From Porodaedalea pini (taxonomy: Eukaryota; Basidiomycota; Agaricomycetes; Hymenochaetales; Hymenochaetaceae), in contig NBAY01000102.1 in NCBI GenBank assembly GCA_002794775.1, positions 1 through 64,000 on the forward strand: DNA of 64,000 bases, read 5' to 3'. The notes beneath the pieces were generated by a model that was not told where the DNA came from, did not search any database, and saw only the letters and a list, made by a program, of their open reading frames with translations. Made by a program: the position numbers and the translations under genes. The first letter of the stretch is position 1, and every line of letters begins with the position of its first letter. Shown piece by piece: positions 32,172-44,753 of the stretch.

Positions 32172-33303
32172 TAGATGTATTTTTTTAATTAAAAATCTGC
32201 ACTGAAGTCGCTGCTTTATATGCATTGGAAAGCCGAAATTTGAATTTCGGGTCAACAGACTTAGTTTTCTGAGATAAATCTGTCATTGATATGTCCTGAG
32301 CGCGAAGGAAATGGCGGTGCAATCGAAGGACCCTAGACCCACAGCTGTCTTTGATCTCGGTGCAGTTCACACCCCATAATCTGGCCTACAGTTCGTGGAC
32401 GCATCTCTTTAGACATTTTGAAATACACAATGGGGGAGACAACGAAAGAAACTCACTAGATCAAGATAATAGAGAAGCACCAGGATCTGCCTTCGGAAGG
32501 CACAAGGTATTCCAGCAGGCGCTGATCATGAGAAAATTAGCGTCTAATTGAGGCTGGCCTCCCCACTGTGACGTTTGTGAATAATTCCGTAGTCACCGGT
32601 TCTTCAGAATAAGAGAAGAACGAAATCATCATTACAGGTCTTAAAGGGAAGCCGGGGCGCGAAGCTTCATTCCGGGTCATGCGGAACGACTCAGAATAAA
32701 CCAGAACGTTACCACAGACAAGGTAAGGTTTCATCTACTGTCGGGTATGAACTTCAGCCTGATTCTTTCTCTCAGGAGCTACGTATCCCACCGGGTTATG
32801 AACTTCCGATGTGCACGATGACTGAAGAGCACTCGAGTTAAACTCTTCACGTGGACAATCGCTCCGCCGATTCGTCCTAGGAAACCGATGCAGCTGAAGG
32901 CTCTCCACGTAAATGAGTCGCTGCGCTACCTGTTCACATCGAAAACGGAACAACGCGAGGAACATTTGGGGGCATGCCCACGGAGAAAGCGGACGAAACT
33001 CTTTGACTTGCGCTTATGCCTTCGATCATTTTGGGGGGCAGGGGTCGTCATAGAATCGTCGGTGGGACAAGTCACCGTTTCGCACAATACAGCACTCATG
33101 GAATTGATTGAAGATTTGATAACGTGACCATCAACAGTCACAAACAGAATACAGCTACAATGACATCAGCGAAATTAGTGAAAGATTATCGAAAGTGTAC
33201 TGAAGGCGCACCTTTGCAACGAGGACCCTCCGCCGCGAAGGTCGGAAGACACTGTAATGATACATATGGAAGGGCACATGTCCTCGCAGCGTCCAACGCG
33301 CAT
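32172..33303. other. 1.1-kb stretch without a recognisable gene
   Basis: The largest frames (32888-33127 plus; 32735-32965 minus) give no family I know and overlap each other on opposite strands. It should hold the DUF6533 promoter (near 32172) and the 3' flank of the DUF4336 gene. Confidence 0.45.
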
Positions 33304-34436
33304 TCATTGCAAATACCACTTGTACGCCTCCGACCAGGCTTTCTTGCCACCTGTTTCAATCACATCCTGATCCCAAACCAAATAGATGTGAAAATTTAAA
33401 TCATCAAAAGAGTCAATAAAAAAACAACCGTACCCCATGGCAAGGTATGATTCTATCAAAGTCCCATCCGTCTACAATGCGCGCGTCGCGCTTCATAGCC
33501 CTGCATTTAAGTCCAATCATCAATATTTGCGGTTCCGTCATTCCATCCCACTTACTCCTTGTCTTTTCCGGCGCTCCAAACGAATTTCTTGTGTGCCCAT
33601 GAATAGGGAGTCAACATACTTCCGAAGATGGGAATTTTTCCAGATGACTTGGACTTGGAGTACTTGGTTGTGCACAGTCAGCTGGGGTGTGAAACAGGAT
33701 GTAAAAATGTAACACCTGTTCGGTCGCGGGAAGGTTAAAAAGCAGGTCTGCCTCGATAAGCGTGCGCGATGCAACATGATTGAAAGCGACATCCTGGTTC
33801 TGGAATCCAGAGAAATAGCTTCAAAGCGATTCGAATGTGAGAATGGCTATGAGTTCGAAGGGAAGCTGGATGCTCTACCATGACTTGATTTCGTCTTCGA
33901 AACCATATTTTGTTCCGATGGGGTCTTTGCCATAGACTTGTAAATTTGCTCAGACAGCGAAAGCGAAAGTATTCAATCATTTCTTTATTGTACCTCCGTC
34001 AAATTTGAGTTCTTTCAGATTAGGTTTGGACAGGTGATCCGGTACTCCGAGGAGTTTCGCATTTGGGTATGCCTGCTTGAACTGGGCTATGATGTAGCAA
34101 CGAACTGTCGGCAAGCCGAGATTTGACCAGAAGACCACTCACGGAGATACAAATTGTGTACTGCATCCGCGCCAACAATATATTTAACACGCCCTCCTAG
34201 TTCTTCCAGTTTCGTTTTGGTTAAGGAGTCGAGTGGAGTACTTGCAAGGACCCATAGATCGCCACTTGAAAGCTTTACGACTGTAGACCTTCCTCCGACC
34301 GGGAAAATGTTAAGACGCGCGAATGGACTGCGTCCACGTTGCTTAGTCGTTATGTGGAACACACTGTAGCGCGCAGAGCTTACCAAGAGAATGTCCAGAC
34401 ATCCTTCGACACCTCTCGAATCACCGTCTCTGACAT
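33304..34436 (-). CDS. DUF4336 protein (metallo-beta-lactamase-like fold family)
   Basis: The start is the ATG at 34436 (MSETVIREVSKDVWTFS). Exon 1 (34436-34384) is followed by a 56-bp intron and then PFARLNIFPVGGRSTVVKL, SGDLWVLASTPLDSLTKTK, GGRVKYIVGADAVHNLYL. Further exons give AQFKQAYPNAKLLGVPDH, KYGFEDEIKSCYFSGFQNQD, VAFNHVASRTLIEADLLFNL, FVWSAGKDKE, DARIVDGWDFDRIIPCHG and DVIETGGKKAW. This is the DUF4336 pattern; the family is distantly related to metallo-beta-lactamase folds and its substrate is unknown. All introns keep frame, so it looks intact. LINE copy 3 lies upstream, head-to-head, leaving 117 bp before the target duplication. A TATATA stretch lies directly upstream of the ATG. 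Confidence 0.85.
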
Positions 34437-34553
34437 GCTATATAGCCTGGTGAATGCGCGTGGTGATATGTTTAAGGTCGATAAATGGCGTGCAGCTGAT
34501 AATTGAGGCTGGCAAGAGTCAGACGCAGAGCAGTGGGAACGCGTTCGTCAGAT

Positions 34554-34564
34554 GTCATACGCAC
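34554..34564. repeat. Target-site duplication at the 5' end of LINE copy 3
   Basis: GTCATACGCAC is repeated exactly at 40839-40849. Confidence 0.95.
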
Positions 34565-34634
34565 TTTGACCTCTTACCACCATCATCCAGACCGTGGGAA
34601 AGACATCATCAGTGAAAATCTCTTGTCTCTATCA

Positions 34635-36869
34635 ATGGCCCCGCCTCCCAACGTGAAGCCAGCGAGCCTTCACAGAATCAAATTGCTTAGGGCCCTAGGC
34701 AACATCAAGGACCCGACTAAATGCGACGAGTGTAAATACGAACTCCCTTATCACAGTCGCTAGTGTGTCTCTGGCGCGGCGAAGCTCTGCGAAAAATGCG
34801 GACGCGACTCGACATATAACCACGATTCAACTGTATGCGACTACTCAGCGGGTAACATCGCCAAGTGGTCACCCGACACTGCAGCGGATAACCATGCCGC
34901 CGCCCTTCGTAAACAGGGAGACCTCCCTCCCACTCCGGATATTCCATCCCAGACTTCCCTCAAACGATCCCCGTCCGAGGACGAACACCAAGGACGTGAC
35001 GCCCCAAATAACCCCGCTACAATCGGCCATATCCCCGACGACAAGGGCGCCATGGACACCGACGACGACTTGTATGTGGACAACCAACCCCCTCAACTCG
35101 ATAATCACCCCATCGATATCGATGATGAGGATCCGGCTATCGCTGAGAAAGTCAACGAGAAATCCTTCCAACTTGCCAAAGAGACTGTCCGCGGTCTCCG
35201 CGACATTATCAATCAAGATTCCTGGAAGTCGGAGACTCCCTTTTACAAGGATCCCGCTATGATGGGTCGCTATATGGCCAGCATCGCCTCTTCCCTTTGT
35301 TTTTGGATCAACCGTTCTAACACGTTTGACACTGAGACTGAATGCAAGAATTATGCTAACACATCTTTCAACCAATTCCAGACTTCCTTCAAGATCTACA
35401 CCCCTTACTGTAAAAATGTTTTCAACAATACTTATCGCAGCCCTCAGGACATACACAACGAACACATTTCCGATGAACTCACAAATATGTCTCGCTCTAT
35501 TTCTTCCCTTGTATCTATGGTATTGTCCCTATCAGAGAAAACTAACAAACTCGAAAAACAGGTGCAAAACACTAAACCCAAAGTATCCTTCCCTACTAAC
35601 GCTCCCACAGACCATAAATATTTACTGGAACCACTTGGTGCCCATTTCACTCATGACCCACGTTTTCCCCCTCCCCCTCCGGTAATTAAACAACATGTGC
35701 CCGCCCCCAAAGGTGGATGCACCGATTACACCGCAGCTATGGCCAAAACCCGTATTCCAGGCTCTGGCTATCAAATGGACACCCAAGGAACTATCCATGC
35801 GCCAGATGGCTACATGCATTCCAAACACAACGCTCCATGTCCCGGTCTATCTACCACCATATATCCACCACCCATCCAGTCAGTCGGCACAGACAAAGAC
35901 GGTTACACCACAGTTATGTACGCTAGGGTGGCCCAGAAAAAGCCCAAACAAGTTCCCACCAAAGTTACAAAGACCACTGCAGACCACCCTGACGGGGAGG
36001 TCATTACTATGCCCATGAACTGTGCTAATGGCTCAGTTAATACGCGCATCTGTAACATCAAACGTGTCTATTTTTCTCTTCCAGATAACCTCACTATTCG
36101 CCCCCTTCCCAATTCCATAAAGAACACCATTTGTACTGGCCTTAAAGGCTCTACTGACTTTAAACATCTCGTCATTCTTAATGTTGAGTACACTTCTAAC
36201 AGCAACCTTTGCATTTCCTTTACTAACATCTGCCCCAATTTCAACTCTTCTTTCCCTTCTCTTGTGTCACTCCTTAACCACGTCATTAACATCAATGGTG
36301 CACAAGTATTTACACCCTCCCCGCAGTTCAAACTTGTCTTACCAGCTGTGCTGGTATTCGATAAGGACACCAACACTCTTTATACCAAACACGACTTAAT
36401 GGACAAACTGTCATCCCTCCCTCAGTTCGCCAACCAGGAATTCCTCTACCCCCCTTGTTTTATGGCATCAATCAAACGTCTAAACACCTTGGACTATTGC
36501 AATGTCTCTATTATTCTAAAAGACACTAACCGCTTAGTATTTGACCACTTTTTCCTCCACAATAACCACAACCTCCCAGTCTTTGGTGTTATCCAACACC
36601 TCAAAGAGATGTGGGCCTGACCAACCATCTCTCAATGTGACAATTGCCACCGCTTGGGACACCCTTCAACTAAATGCTGCTCAGTAGCACATTGCGCTAT
36701 CTGTTCTGAGCCGCACCGAACCGCAGTCCATGTAGCTAGGTGTGCTCCTTGCACTGCCGCTAATAACCTTGCATGCCAACATTTTGCGCACTGCATCAAC
36801 TGCCAAGGCGACCATAATGCCAGGTCCTCCGCCTGCCCAGCACATCAAAATTACCGACCTCCTTTCTAA
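34635..36869 (+). pseudogene. LINE copy 3 ORF1, two nonsense codons
   Basis: It starts MAPPPNVKPASLHRIKLL and follows ORF1 of copies 1 and 2 in one frame throughout. Stops interrupt it at 34762-34764 (TAG, where copy 2 has CAG after YHSR) and at 36618-36620 (TGA, where copies 1 and 2 have Arg or Cys in MKA-R/C-PTINQCDNC). The C-terminal zinc knuckles are kept (CDNCHRLGHPSTKC, CAICSEPHRTAVHVARC, CINCQGDHNARSSAC). The end TAA is followed directly by the ORF2 ATG with no spacer. Confidence 0.9.
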
Positions 36870-39800
36870 ATGATTACATCACTTTCTATTCTTTCTTTGA
36901 ACATCTGTCATTCCGAACCTACTTCTGACCTGCTTTTCAAGTCTCTCTTTCACTGGGGCAGCTTATGTCCTGACATTATTTGTTTGCAGGAGATTCCTAC
37001 TGTTTTCACCATTATCCTGTCTAAATCATCCCCATCAGGAGATCTACAATACGTTACTCGTAACTCAGATCCTTTCATTTGCGTACTCCCCCCTTCATCC
37101 CTTTCTATCTGACCCAGCTGTGCAACTTTCATTCACCCACGCATTGCCCATCTTTTTAACTCTCACCCTCATTTATCCCGACCCGTACGCCAAGTCACCA
37201 TTAGCATCGACCGTGGCTCTTCCTTACCACCTGTTTATGTTTGGAACATCTACAATTCTCCCTCCACCCATCCTTTCGAAGATCCTTTTCCCAATCCCTC
37301 ACAGTCTGACACACATATTTTTGTTGGTGATTTCAACAGACATTCCACCCTTTGGTCTGACATTCATCATTCTCAATATTTCCCCCTTTTTGAACCTTTC
37401 TTACATTGGCTCGACCAGTCTTCCTTAATAGTCGCCAACCCCTCAAACCCACCCACCTTTTTGTATCATCAGGGATCTTTCACCCTGGACCTTGCAATAA
37501 GCTCTTCCGACATCTCCCCTTTTATCAGTCAATCTCTTCTTATCGGCGATCCCTCTTTTAAATTCCATTCTGACCACCTCCCCCTTACTTTCAACATACC
37601 CATTTCATTCACTCCTCCACCAGACACTCACCCACTCCGCTTAGTTCACAAACAAGACCTTCCTTCTCTTATTACCGAATTTCATGAATTGCATCTGTTT
37701 TCATTTGACGCTTCTGATATTTCCCTCCCTTCTCACCTTGACACTAAACTACAATCCTTTTACACCACCTTTTCTTCCTTTACTTCTTGCTTTCTGCAAA
37801 AGCACAAACCCCGAACCTATTTCGGACCCCATTCTTGGTGGACTGAGTAGTGCAATCATGATTACCAAGCACACCACAACAACCCGTTGTCAGACAGCCT
37901 TGCCTGGCTTCACAAAACCCTCGCTGCAGCCAAATCCTCTTTCTTCAGCAACTTACTCCATTGATCTGACCACTCATCGATCTGGAAATGCCAATACCTC
38001 AGCTTGGCACATCGCTGCCATCCTATCGGTGCCCTCAAACTCCCCTCTGGGGGTTACACCCTCAACGAGAGCGAGAAATCTGACCTCTTCTGCTCAACTT
38101 TCTTCCCGGCACTACCACCTGGTTATCACAATCAGTACTTGCTCCCTCCTTTAGCCGGCATCAAGCCAGTCTCTGTTGATGAAATGCTCCAGGCCTTAAA
38201 GGGCACCAATGATTTAACTGCCCCAGGCAGAAATTCTTTCACTTATTTTCATCTTAAACTTTTCATTGAATTTGAACCTCGCTTCTTTTCTCAAATATTT
38301 TCATATTGCCTTTCTTTCAGCTATTTTCCCCTGACATTCAAACATTCTATTGTTACGTTCATTCCCAAACCAAAGTGTTCTGACTTCTCACTCCCTTGTT
38401 CCTTTCACCCCATCACCCTCGTGGACACTATGTAGAAATTATTCGAGTGAATTCTCTTTAATTGCCTTCAAGTTATTTTCGAACAACGCTCCCTTATTCC
38501 CTCTTCACAACATGGCTGTCAGAAAGCGCTATCCGTGCTAACCACCTGCTATGAACTTTTACATCTAAATAATCACAAACCATTTATTTCTTCCCCTTTC
38601 TCTGGCGCTCCTGGCCTTGGCCCCGAGGAACCCAGACGTTGTCGCTTGTTGACCTCCATGGTCACAATCAACATACAAGGTTTTTTTGACAACATTTCTC
38701 ACCCATTACTTATTGACCGTTTAACCCTGTCAAACATCCACCCTAATCTCATTAATTGTGTCTCTCATTGGATGCGCGACCACCCTATTTCTTTACATTT
38801 CAACCAATATTTTTCTGACACTTTCACCAAACCCAACTGGGGCGTCCCCCCTTTCTCCCCTCATTTCTATCTTCGCAGCCGCCCCGGCTATCGAGGCTTA
38901 TTACAAATGTTTTCTTTATAATCGCCCCCTTCTTGCTTACATGGACGATCACCTCCTTTCTGCACGCTCTCTGAGCATGCGCACCAACCTCATTCATTTA
39001 TGCAACCAGTTTTGTTTCCTTTCTATACAATTTTCACAACTGGGCCTTTCTATTGACCCAGATTCCATCGAACTTATCCACTTCACTCCGAGTACCACCC
39101 CATATTCTTCTTATACAACACAACCAGAACATCAACCATCTCTCATCCTGTCTCCTTCTCAAACTATTCCTCCCCAGTCACACATTACATGGCTGGGTGT
39201 TATTTTTCATCATCATTTACGCCCTCATTTACACCTTCATTCTCAGGCCAATAAAGCCCTATCCACTCTTTCTCAACATTCCTTTTTATTTCAATCTTCA
39301 CATGGCGCATATCTCGAATACGCCCGTCTTCTCTATTTCAATCTTATCTGCTCTGTCGCCATCTATGGCACTCAGCTTTTCCCTGATTCTTCTTCAATCA
39401 ATCCTATTTTATCACTGGTGCAACATCGTGCCCTTTCTCTTATGTTATCCCACAACGTCAACAAAGACGCTGCAGGTTCTCTACTTTCAATCCCACCCAT
39501 TGATCTTTTTGTCCAATACCAATCTAAACACTTCATAACTTCTTACATCTCATCATCCTGCCCTTCACTTCCCCCCTCAGTGGATATTTGCAATTTACTT
39601 CCAGCTAATACCACCATTCCCAATTCCAATCTTTACCCTATCATTCCACCTATTCATTCGCATCTTTCTCTTGTACCACTTACTTCCCGTAGACATAGTT
39701 CTTTGACCAAACAGTCATTTCTTCAACTTTTCAACCACCCCCCTCCTTTCCAATATTTTCTATTCACAGATGGCTCTGTCATTGAACAGGACAGCATCCC

Positions 39801-40680
39801 CACTGGTGGCCACGGGTATTCCATCATGCATAACCAACGCAAACTTGTATCCTTCGCCTCAGACGTGCATACTCAGAGTAACGTCCTCTATGAGGAGCAA
39901 CAAGCCCTCATCACTGGTCTAGCACATTTCTCATCCTTGCTAGCATATCATGCCCACCCAACCCATCTTTGTGTTATTACCGACTCAGCCAATTGTGCGT
40001 GTCTTATCTTCTCAGAGGACCCCCTTCACGCAGCCTTCATCACGGCCGTTCGCAGACTTTGCAGTATATTCTTATCTACGCATCACGAGGCTTCCACCAT
40101 CTCAGTACAGTGGGTGCCCTCCCATATGGGATTGCCTGGCAATTTGCGAGCAGACCAGCTCACAGCCCAAGCCTCACACGCACAGCGCAAAAGCCTTGCA
40201 CCCAATACTTTGCCTAACTTACACACACAATATTCCGCCAACCTTTTGGCCCAATGGTGGAACCGTGTCCTAAACCTCTGACATCATCGCAGCGTTACTA
40301 CCACGCCTTTTATCTTACATCCTCGACGTCAATTACGTCCTTTTCTGCAGCTTAACCCTGAGAAGTGTATCCCCTGCAATCTCCAGTCAAAAGCGGTCGG
40401 GATCCTCCTCAACACACATGACATGCATGACCGAAACCTGCCAAGCCGGTGCCCAGACCCACTCTGTATCAAACATGATGTCCATCATATTCTTAACATA
40501 TGCCCCTTCTTTTCACAAATTCATCATCAATTCTTCTACAAGACACCTCTCCCACTTTTGTTTTCAAATTGGTTCGCACCATCTAATTTTATGCTCCTTA
40601 TCCAATTCGCTTACTTTTCGTTTCATTGCCCACCTGATGCGATGCCTTATTATTCAGACCTCCCACCAGACCTCATATAA
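36870..40680 (+). pseudogene. LINE copy 3 ORF2, multiple stops and a frameshift
   Basis: The reading starts MITSLSILSLNICHSEPTSD and keeps recognisable endonuclease (VGDFNRHSTLWSD), RT (LLAYMDDHLL, ITWLGVIFHHHLRPHL), RNase H (FTDGSVIEQD, EEQQALITGL, WVPSHMGLPGNLRADQL) and C-terminal zinc motifs (CPDPLCIKHDVHHILNIC). Stops occur after PSSLSI (about 37110), HSWWTE (37848-37850), LVDTM (38433-38435) and elsewhere. A small deletion at about 38850, inside the VPQGSPLSP motif, shifts the frame. It cannot make a working protein. Confidence 0.9.
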
Positions 40681-40838
40681 AACAAAAATCTAACTTCACT
40701 TAACAATCACCTTTCACATTTACGTAGTCACGCATTTGGACACCACAAAAGTTTCTTTTCTTCCTTTCTCCCCTTTTCCCTTTCTCCCCTTTGTTTTCAT
40801 TGTAGTGTATGTAGTGCAGAGCAGTGCAATATTACAAA

Positions 40839-40849
40839 GTCATACGCAC
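40839..40849. repeat. Target-site duplication at the 3' end of LINE copy 3
   Basis: GTCATACGCAC is an exact copy of 34554-34564. It is followed by GTG, making the palindrome CACGTG at 40847-40852. Confidence 0.95.
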
Positions 40850-40870
40850 GTGATGCAGTTAGATCACGTG
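40847..40870. promoter_or_regulatory. Pair of CACGTG sites beside LINE copy 3
   Basis: CACGTG occurs at 40847-40852 (the LINE target) and again at 40865-40870. Before insertion these sites would have lain about 120-140 bp upstream of the DUF4336 start codon. They are candidate bHLH sites of its original promoter. Confidence 0.45.
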
Positions 40871-41019
40871 AAAGGAAATTTTCGCACATTCGGAAACGTC
40901 GATCAAGGCAGATCATCGACAATCATATACGTGATAACGCAGTCACCTGATCTTGACGGATACTTGCCCAGGCAAAAATCCATCAGTCACAGTCACACTA
41001 CACTGTCACATCTTGTGAC

Positions 41020-41667
41020 ATGGCACACAAACGTCAAGAAAGCAAAGGACAACCAATGGAGGTTGATCCCCAATGCACCAAGTGCATGCTACTACAGAAC
41101 ATAGCACAGAAGGTCCCAGAACTCCTGAAGACAATAGGATTAATGGACCAGGACATCACATTACGAGCACACAAGTGGGAAGGCCAATCCCCATACTTTG
41201 AAACAGGACAGGCAATCTACTACTGAGATGCCAAGACATATAAAGTCCACATCAATAAAGAAGAACGTGGCATGGAGAACTATAAATGGGATACAGTCAT
41301 CCAATACAATAAGGAGCCACATGAAGAATGCAGGAACTGCAAGATGATGATACGAATACCTACCCCGAGTCCAGTACAAGAGAATGATGTACCAATACAC
41401 ATAACGACAGCACTCAAGCACTGTTGGGCATACCTTAGGGACATAAAGCATCAAGGCACAATTACGCTATACGAATTCGAGCACGTGTCACGAAGACGAA
41501 CATTCAAGATCACTCTAGCCCTAGGACCACATGACCCACCATTCACAATGGAGACATGTCTCGGCGGCACAGCCTTAACACCGAACGGACCTGACACTGA
41601 ATGGCAATCCAAGAATAATGCATGGATCCACATGGTTATCCCCAATGGATTTGAATGGGAGGAATGA
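41020..41667 (+). pseudogene. Unrecognised ORF interrupted by one TGA
   Basis: Two pieces (41020-41226 and 41272-41667) are in the same frame and join through a single TGA at 41224-41226 and an open linker (DAKTYKVHINKEERG), giving about 215 residues. The start is MAHKRQESKGQPMEVDPQC; it has a CTKCMLL and a CRNCKMM pair and ends IHMVIPNGFEWEE. The codons are A-rich, unlike the host genes here. I recognise no family. Its position ahead of an LTR-like sequence suggests part of a transposable element, but it could be a decayed host gene originally divergent from DUF4336. Confidence 0.5.
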
Positions 41668-41834
41668 ACACCCGAGCGCAGCAATGCAACCCGATAGGCT
41701 ATGCAGTGCCACAACTGAGGAAGACGCTTCGAGAAGCAGGGAAGTAAAGCCCCGATATAGAAGCACACGGGAGAAGCAGGAAGTTAATTAAACCAAAGCA
41801 TGTGGAGAACGTGGGAGCCCGACTACTGAAACAG

Positions 41835-42190
41835 TGATGTACTCACCCGAGTGCGCGGGTCATGACATCACGTGACTCACACCCGCAGTCCAAGTTGCAA
41901 ATGCAAGAAAACCATTGGACGGAGTACATGTGCACACATCCCCACCACAGCGGCCAAGTGCTGCGGCCACCTGAAACATAGGAAGGAGACGGAAGGGCAT
42001 CTGGTTGGACAGAACGTAAAGAAATTGGAAATTCAGTAGGCTATATAAGGCCGAGTAACTAGCACCCCAGATCCCCATTCTCTATCGCTTTAATCTCAAG
42101 GTTTTACATTCCTTTCAGAAGGTTACAGAACACTGCTACTTCTTACCTCTACCTCTACATCTATAACTACCACTGTGTAATATCCTCCTT
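41835..42190 (+). repeat. LTR-like sequence with hairpin start and TATA box
   Basis: It begins TGATGTACTCACCCG followed by CGCGGGTCATGACATCA, an imperfect hairpin (41835-41870) with exact TGATGT/ACATCA and ACCCG/CGGGT arms. A TATA box (CTATATAAGG, 42041-42050) and a C/T-rich stretch follow, as in an LTR promoter. No coding region follows, so it would be a solo or terminal LTR. The right border is a guess and no second copy or target duplication was found. Confidence 0.4.
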
Positions 42191-42750
42191 GGTTGAATAA
42201 CGAGTCCGCCCCATACTGGGTTGAGGATTTGTCCCAAGTTGAATAAGGATTGACTTTGATTGAGTAGACCCTTGGCTACGCCACGCTTAGAAGGTTCCTC
42301 TCATTGTCCACAGAACCAAGTCTGGTTGAGTGCATCTCGGCTACGCCAAGCCTTGCAGTTTGCCTCCTAGACAACATCGCAGCATAACCGAACGTCTCTC
42401 GACCCTCTAGGGCATTACCTCCCCTATCTGCTGTAACTAAGTGCTTTCAATACCAACCTCAGGTTCCACCTGATAAGGGCAGCGAAGGAGAAGCTGGTTA
42501 CGGGATCGGTCAAAGATAAGTAAAGTCGTCTCGGTAATACACCACTCAGAGGACCATACAGTCCGGAAGGCAACACCTTCGTGGTTAAAGAATTGGAATA
42601 TTCGCCCGACCCTAACATCACGGGACTCCAGCAATTCATTCTTTTCGTTTTCATACACTGATACAGTACAGGAACGACACACTAGAAAACCAAGGAGCTG
42701 ATATCTGCATCCGAGTCAGGCATCTCATCATCTTGTTGCGATGCTATGTC
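42191..42750. other. Noncoding stretch with short imperfect repeats
   Basis: It includes GGTTGAATAA/AGTTGAATAAGG and two GGCTACGCCA boxes (about 42271 and 42331). It may be the continuation of a decayed element. No gene was recognised. Confidence 0.35.
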
Positions 42751-44310
42751 TCATAAAGTCATTAAAATTTGCCCTCCAAGGACGCATGGAATGGCGACGG
42801 ACATCGTAATCCCTTCGTTGTTGGGCGTTCCATCGGGTAGCCCCTTCCAGAGCGCAATGTTCACGCATCCAGAAAGCAGAATACTATACGAGGGAGAACA
42901 AGATAGACCGAGGATTATCGTCTGGCTTTTGCGGGGACGAATGTGAATGCGCACCTGATAAAGTATACGACCTGATCGCGTACGAGAATGCGATACAAAC
43001 TGTATCGCCTGTAAGCGCTGGGCCCTCTGGCGATGGTGCGATACGACATTGCTTTGTACAGTGTCATACACAGCAGGATGAACTCGAAGATCAGCGTAGG
43101 GATCCTGTGAACAGAAGAAGGGACTTCATATCCAGCTCGATGTAGTGAATCGCATGTACAAACCAGAATGTGCTGTTCCAGCTCGGAGCGATGGTTCCAC
43201 ACGCGCGGAGGGAGTGCCAGGTGAAATCTACGATCTCAATTGTAAACCGCTTGAATGAGGCGTTGACCGGCATACCTACCATTGAACTTGCGATCGTACC
43301 CAATCAACATCCCCATCATCGCCATACTCTGGGCGAGATATAGCGAACCAAGAAATACCGTTGCGACTCTGGCTAAAATGACACGCACGCATATGAGACC
43401 ATATCCAAGGGAAAACCGCAAGAAACTAACTTCGCTCGAAAAGCGCGTGGACGCGGATGGCCATAATGGCTTCATATGAAAGGTGAATGTAACAGAAAAA
43501 ATCAAAGAAAAGGAGATTTTACCGTCAGCGAGCAATATCATTGACCAGCCTGAAGAATAACATGTTCACTTGGAATAAAAGCCTATTATTGGCTCCGACT
43601 TACCAGACCAAGCACCAAATTCGACGACCCGCTTGCCTGAATAGTCCATTCATTGCTTAGAACAGTTCCATAAGATGGGACTTACATCTTATGGAAATGT
43701 CAGAGAGCGATAGGATCTCTAGGACAAACGCGGTACACACAGATCATCGGAAAAGGTTTGGAGCATGTCCCCTATAACGTACACGTCAAGACCTCTGCTT
43801 CCTTACGAGGTTTTCGGGACGCACTCACCACAAAGGTAGATCGCAACTACTAGCAGGCCATAGTATCGATTCTAGCTTGAGGGTTCAATGTCCGATATGA
43901 GCCGGAAGAATATGAGGGCACGCACTAGGAAGTAAATCAGCTGTACGAGCGTAAATGATCGACCCTACGAGTATAGGCATATATTAGTGGGAAAGAGTGG
44001 GCTATGAATATGAAATCTGACGCCCATCACGAACGATACGCACCCAGAAATGCTGGATCTGCGAATGCAATGTATAAGTTCGCTGCAGTACAGCGCTGAG
44101 AAGACAAAGAACTTGAGAGGGTCCTTGCCTCCTTGTCCATTGTAATCACTTCGAGCGGTGATAGTGGCGTAAGCAAAGGGGGAAATGCCCTATGACAAGA
44201 CCTTGCCTACCGATATCGTACACGACGAGTGTAATCGCGGCGACGCCAGCGTACCGTTGGGCAGATACATCCACAATCGCCGAGAGAGAGACGCTCATCG
44301 GACTGGACAT
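42751..44310 (-). CDS. DUF6533 multi-pass membrane protein, paralogue B
   Basis: The start ATG at 44310 gives MSSPMSVSLSAIVDVSAQRY and then AGVAAITLVVYDI, followed across introns by VITMDKE, FTLVQLIYFL and NRYYGLLVVAIYLC, closely parallel to paralogue A. Later exons encode hydrophobic segments (FSLGYGLICVRVILARVATV; LYLAQSMAMMGMLIGYDRKF; RIPTLIFEFILLCMTLYKA; RILVRDQVVYFI). The C-terminus reads IPCVLGGQILMTL and then TGA, where paralogue A continues LREVAEH. The frame stays open past that TGA (DIASQQDDEMPDSDADISS), so the tail may have been lost by an Arg-to-stop change. Function of the family is unknown. Confidence 0.68.
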
Positions 44311-44753
44311 TAATAGCGCACGCTAAGGGTCCATGAGAGGGAGGAAGTAGCGCAGCAATCCAGGGCTGGCGCCTTTTAACCTGCACTATTGATATCTCCC
44401 ATCTGTCGGAGACTGAAAAGACGTCCCCTGCCAGTGATTGACAAGTCATAGTCGAGCCTTGGTGATCGTATCACACATATATCACTTCTGCACCTTGTCA
44501 TATCGCTGGATCTCGGGCTTAGAAGAGAGCGGTTTGGAGCATGCCTTAGGGTGGCCGCAGCCTTGGACACTAGAGAAAAGGATTCAGATCCGTCAGTGAT
44601 TTTCCCTGCTCGGGTGTATGGGGAGCCATTGGGGATCGCAGACAGATGGCCAATAAAGGTCACGTGCTTGTCAGTTATTTCTCACGGTCATTGTGGAAAC
44701 GCGTGCTGGACGTGCTGCCATCCTCATCGACGCGCTCTTAGCTGCTGCATCCA
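44311..44753. promoter_or_regulatory. Shared divergent promoter region
   Basis: About 440 bp separate the start codons of the DUF6533 B gene (-) and the C2H2/RING gene (+). I see no convincing TATA box or named motif. Frames inside it are shadows without recognisable domains. Confidence 0.35.

Larger units (their letters stand above)
34565..40838 (+). mobile_element. Full-length but decayed LINE copy 3
   Basis: This 6274-bp member of the same LINE family lies on the plus strand between exact 11-bp duplications. Its 5' end (TTTGACCTCTTACCACCATC) and 3' end (ATTACAAA) correspond to those of copies 1 and 2, so it is full length. ORF1 and ORF2 are both recognisable but broken by several stops and at least one frameshift, making it the oldest of the three. 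The YMDD motif survives (LLAYMDDHLLSARS). Despite the internal decay the 11-bp duplications are still identical. Confidence 0.93.

Noticed and set aside
36068..36376. Minus-strand and alternative-frame ORFs throughout LINE copy 3
   Set aside because: They overlap the recognisable ORF1 and ORF2 remnants and match nothing themselves.
41835..42190. LTR-like sequence as part of the left-hand Copia family
   Set aside because: Its ends (TGATGT...) and internal sequence do not match the Copia LTR at 3122-3407, so it belongs to something else.
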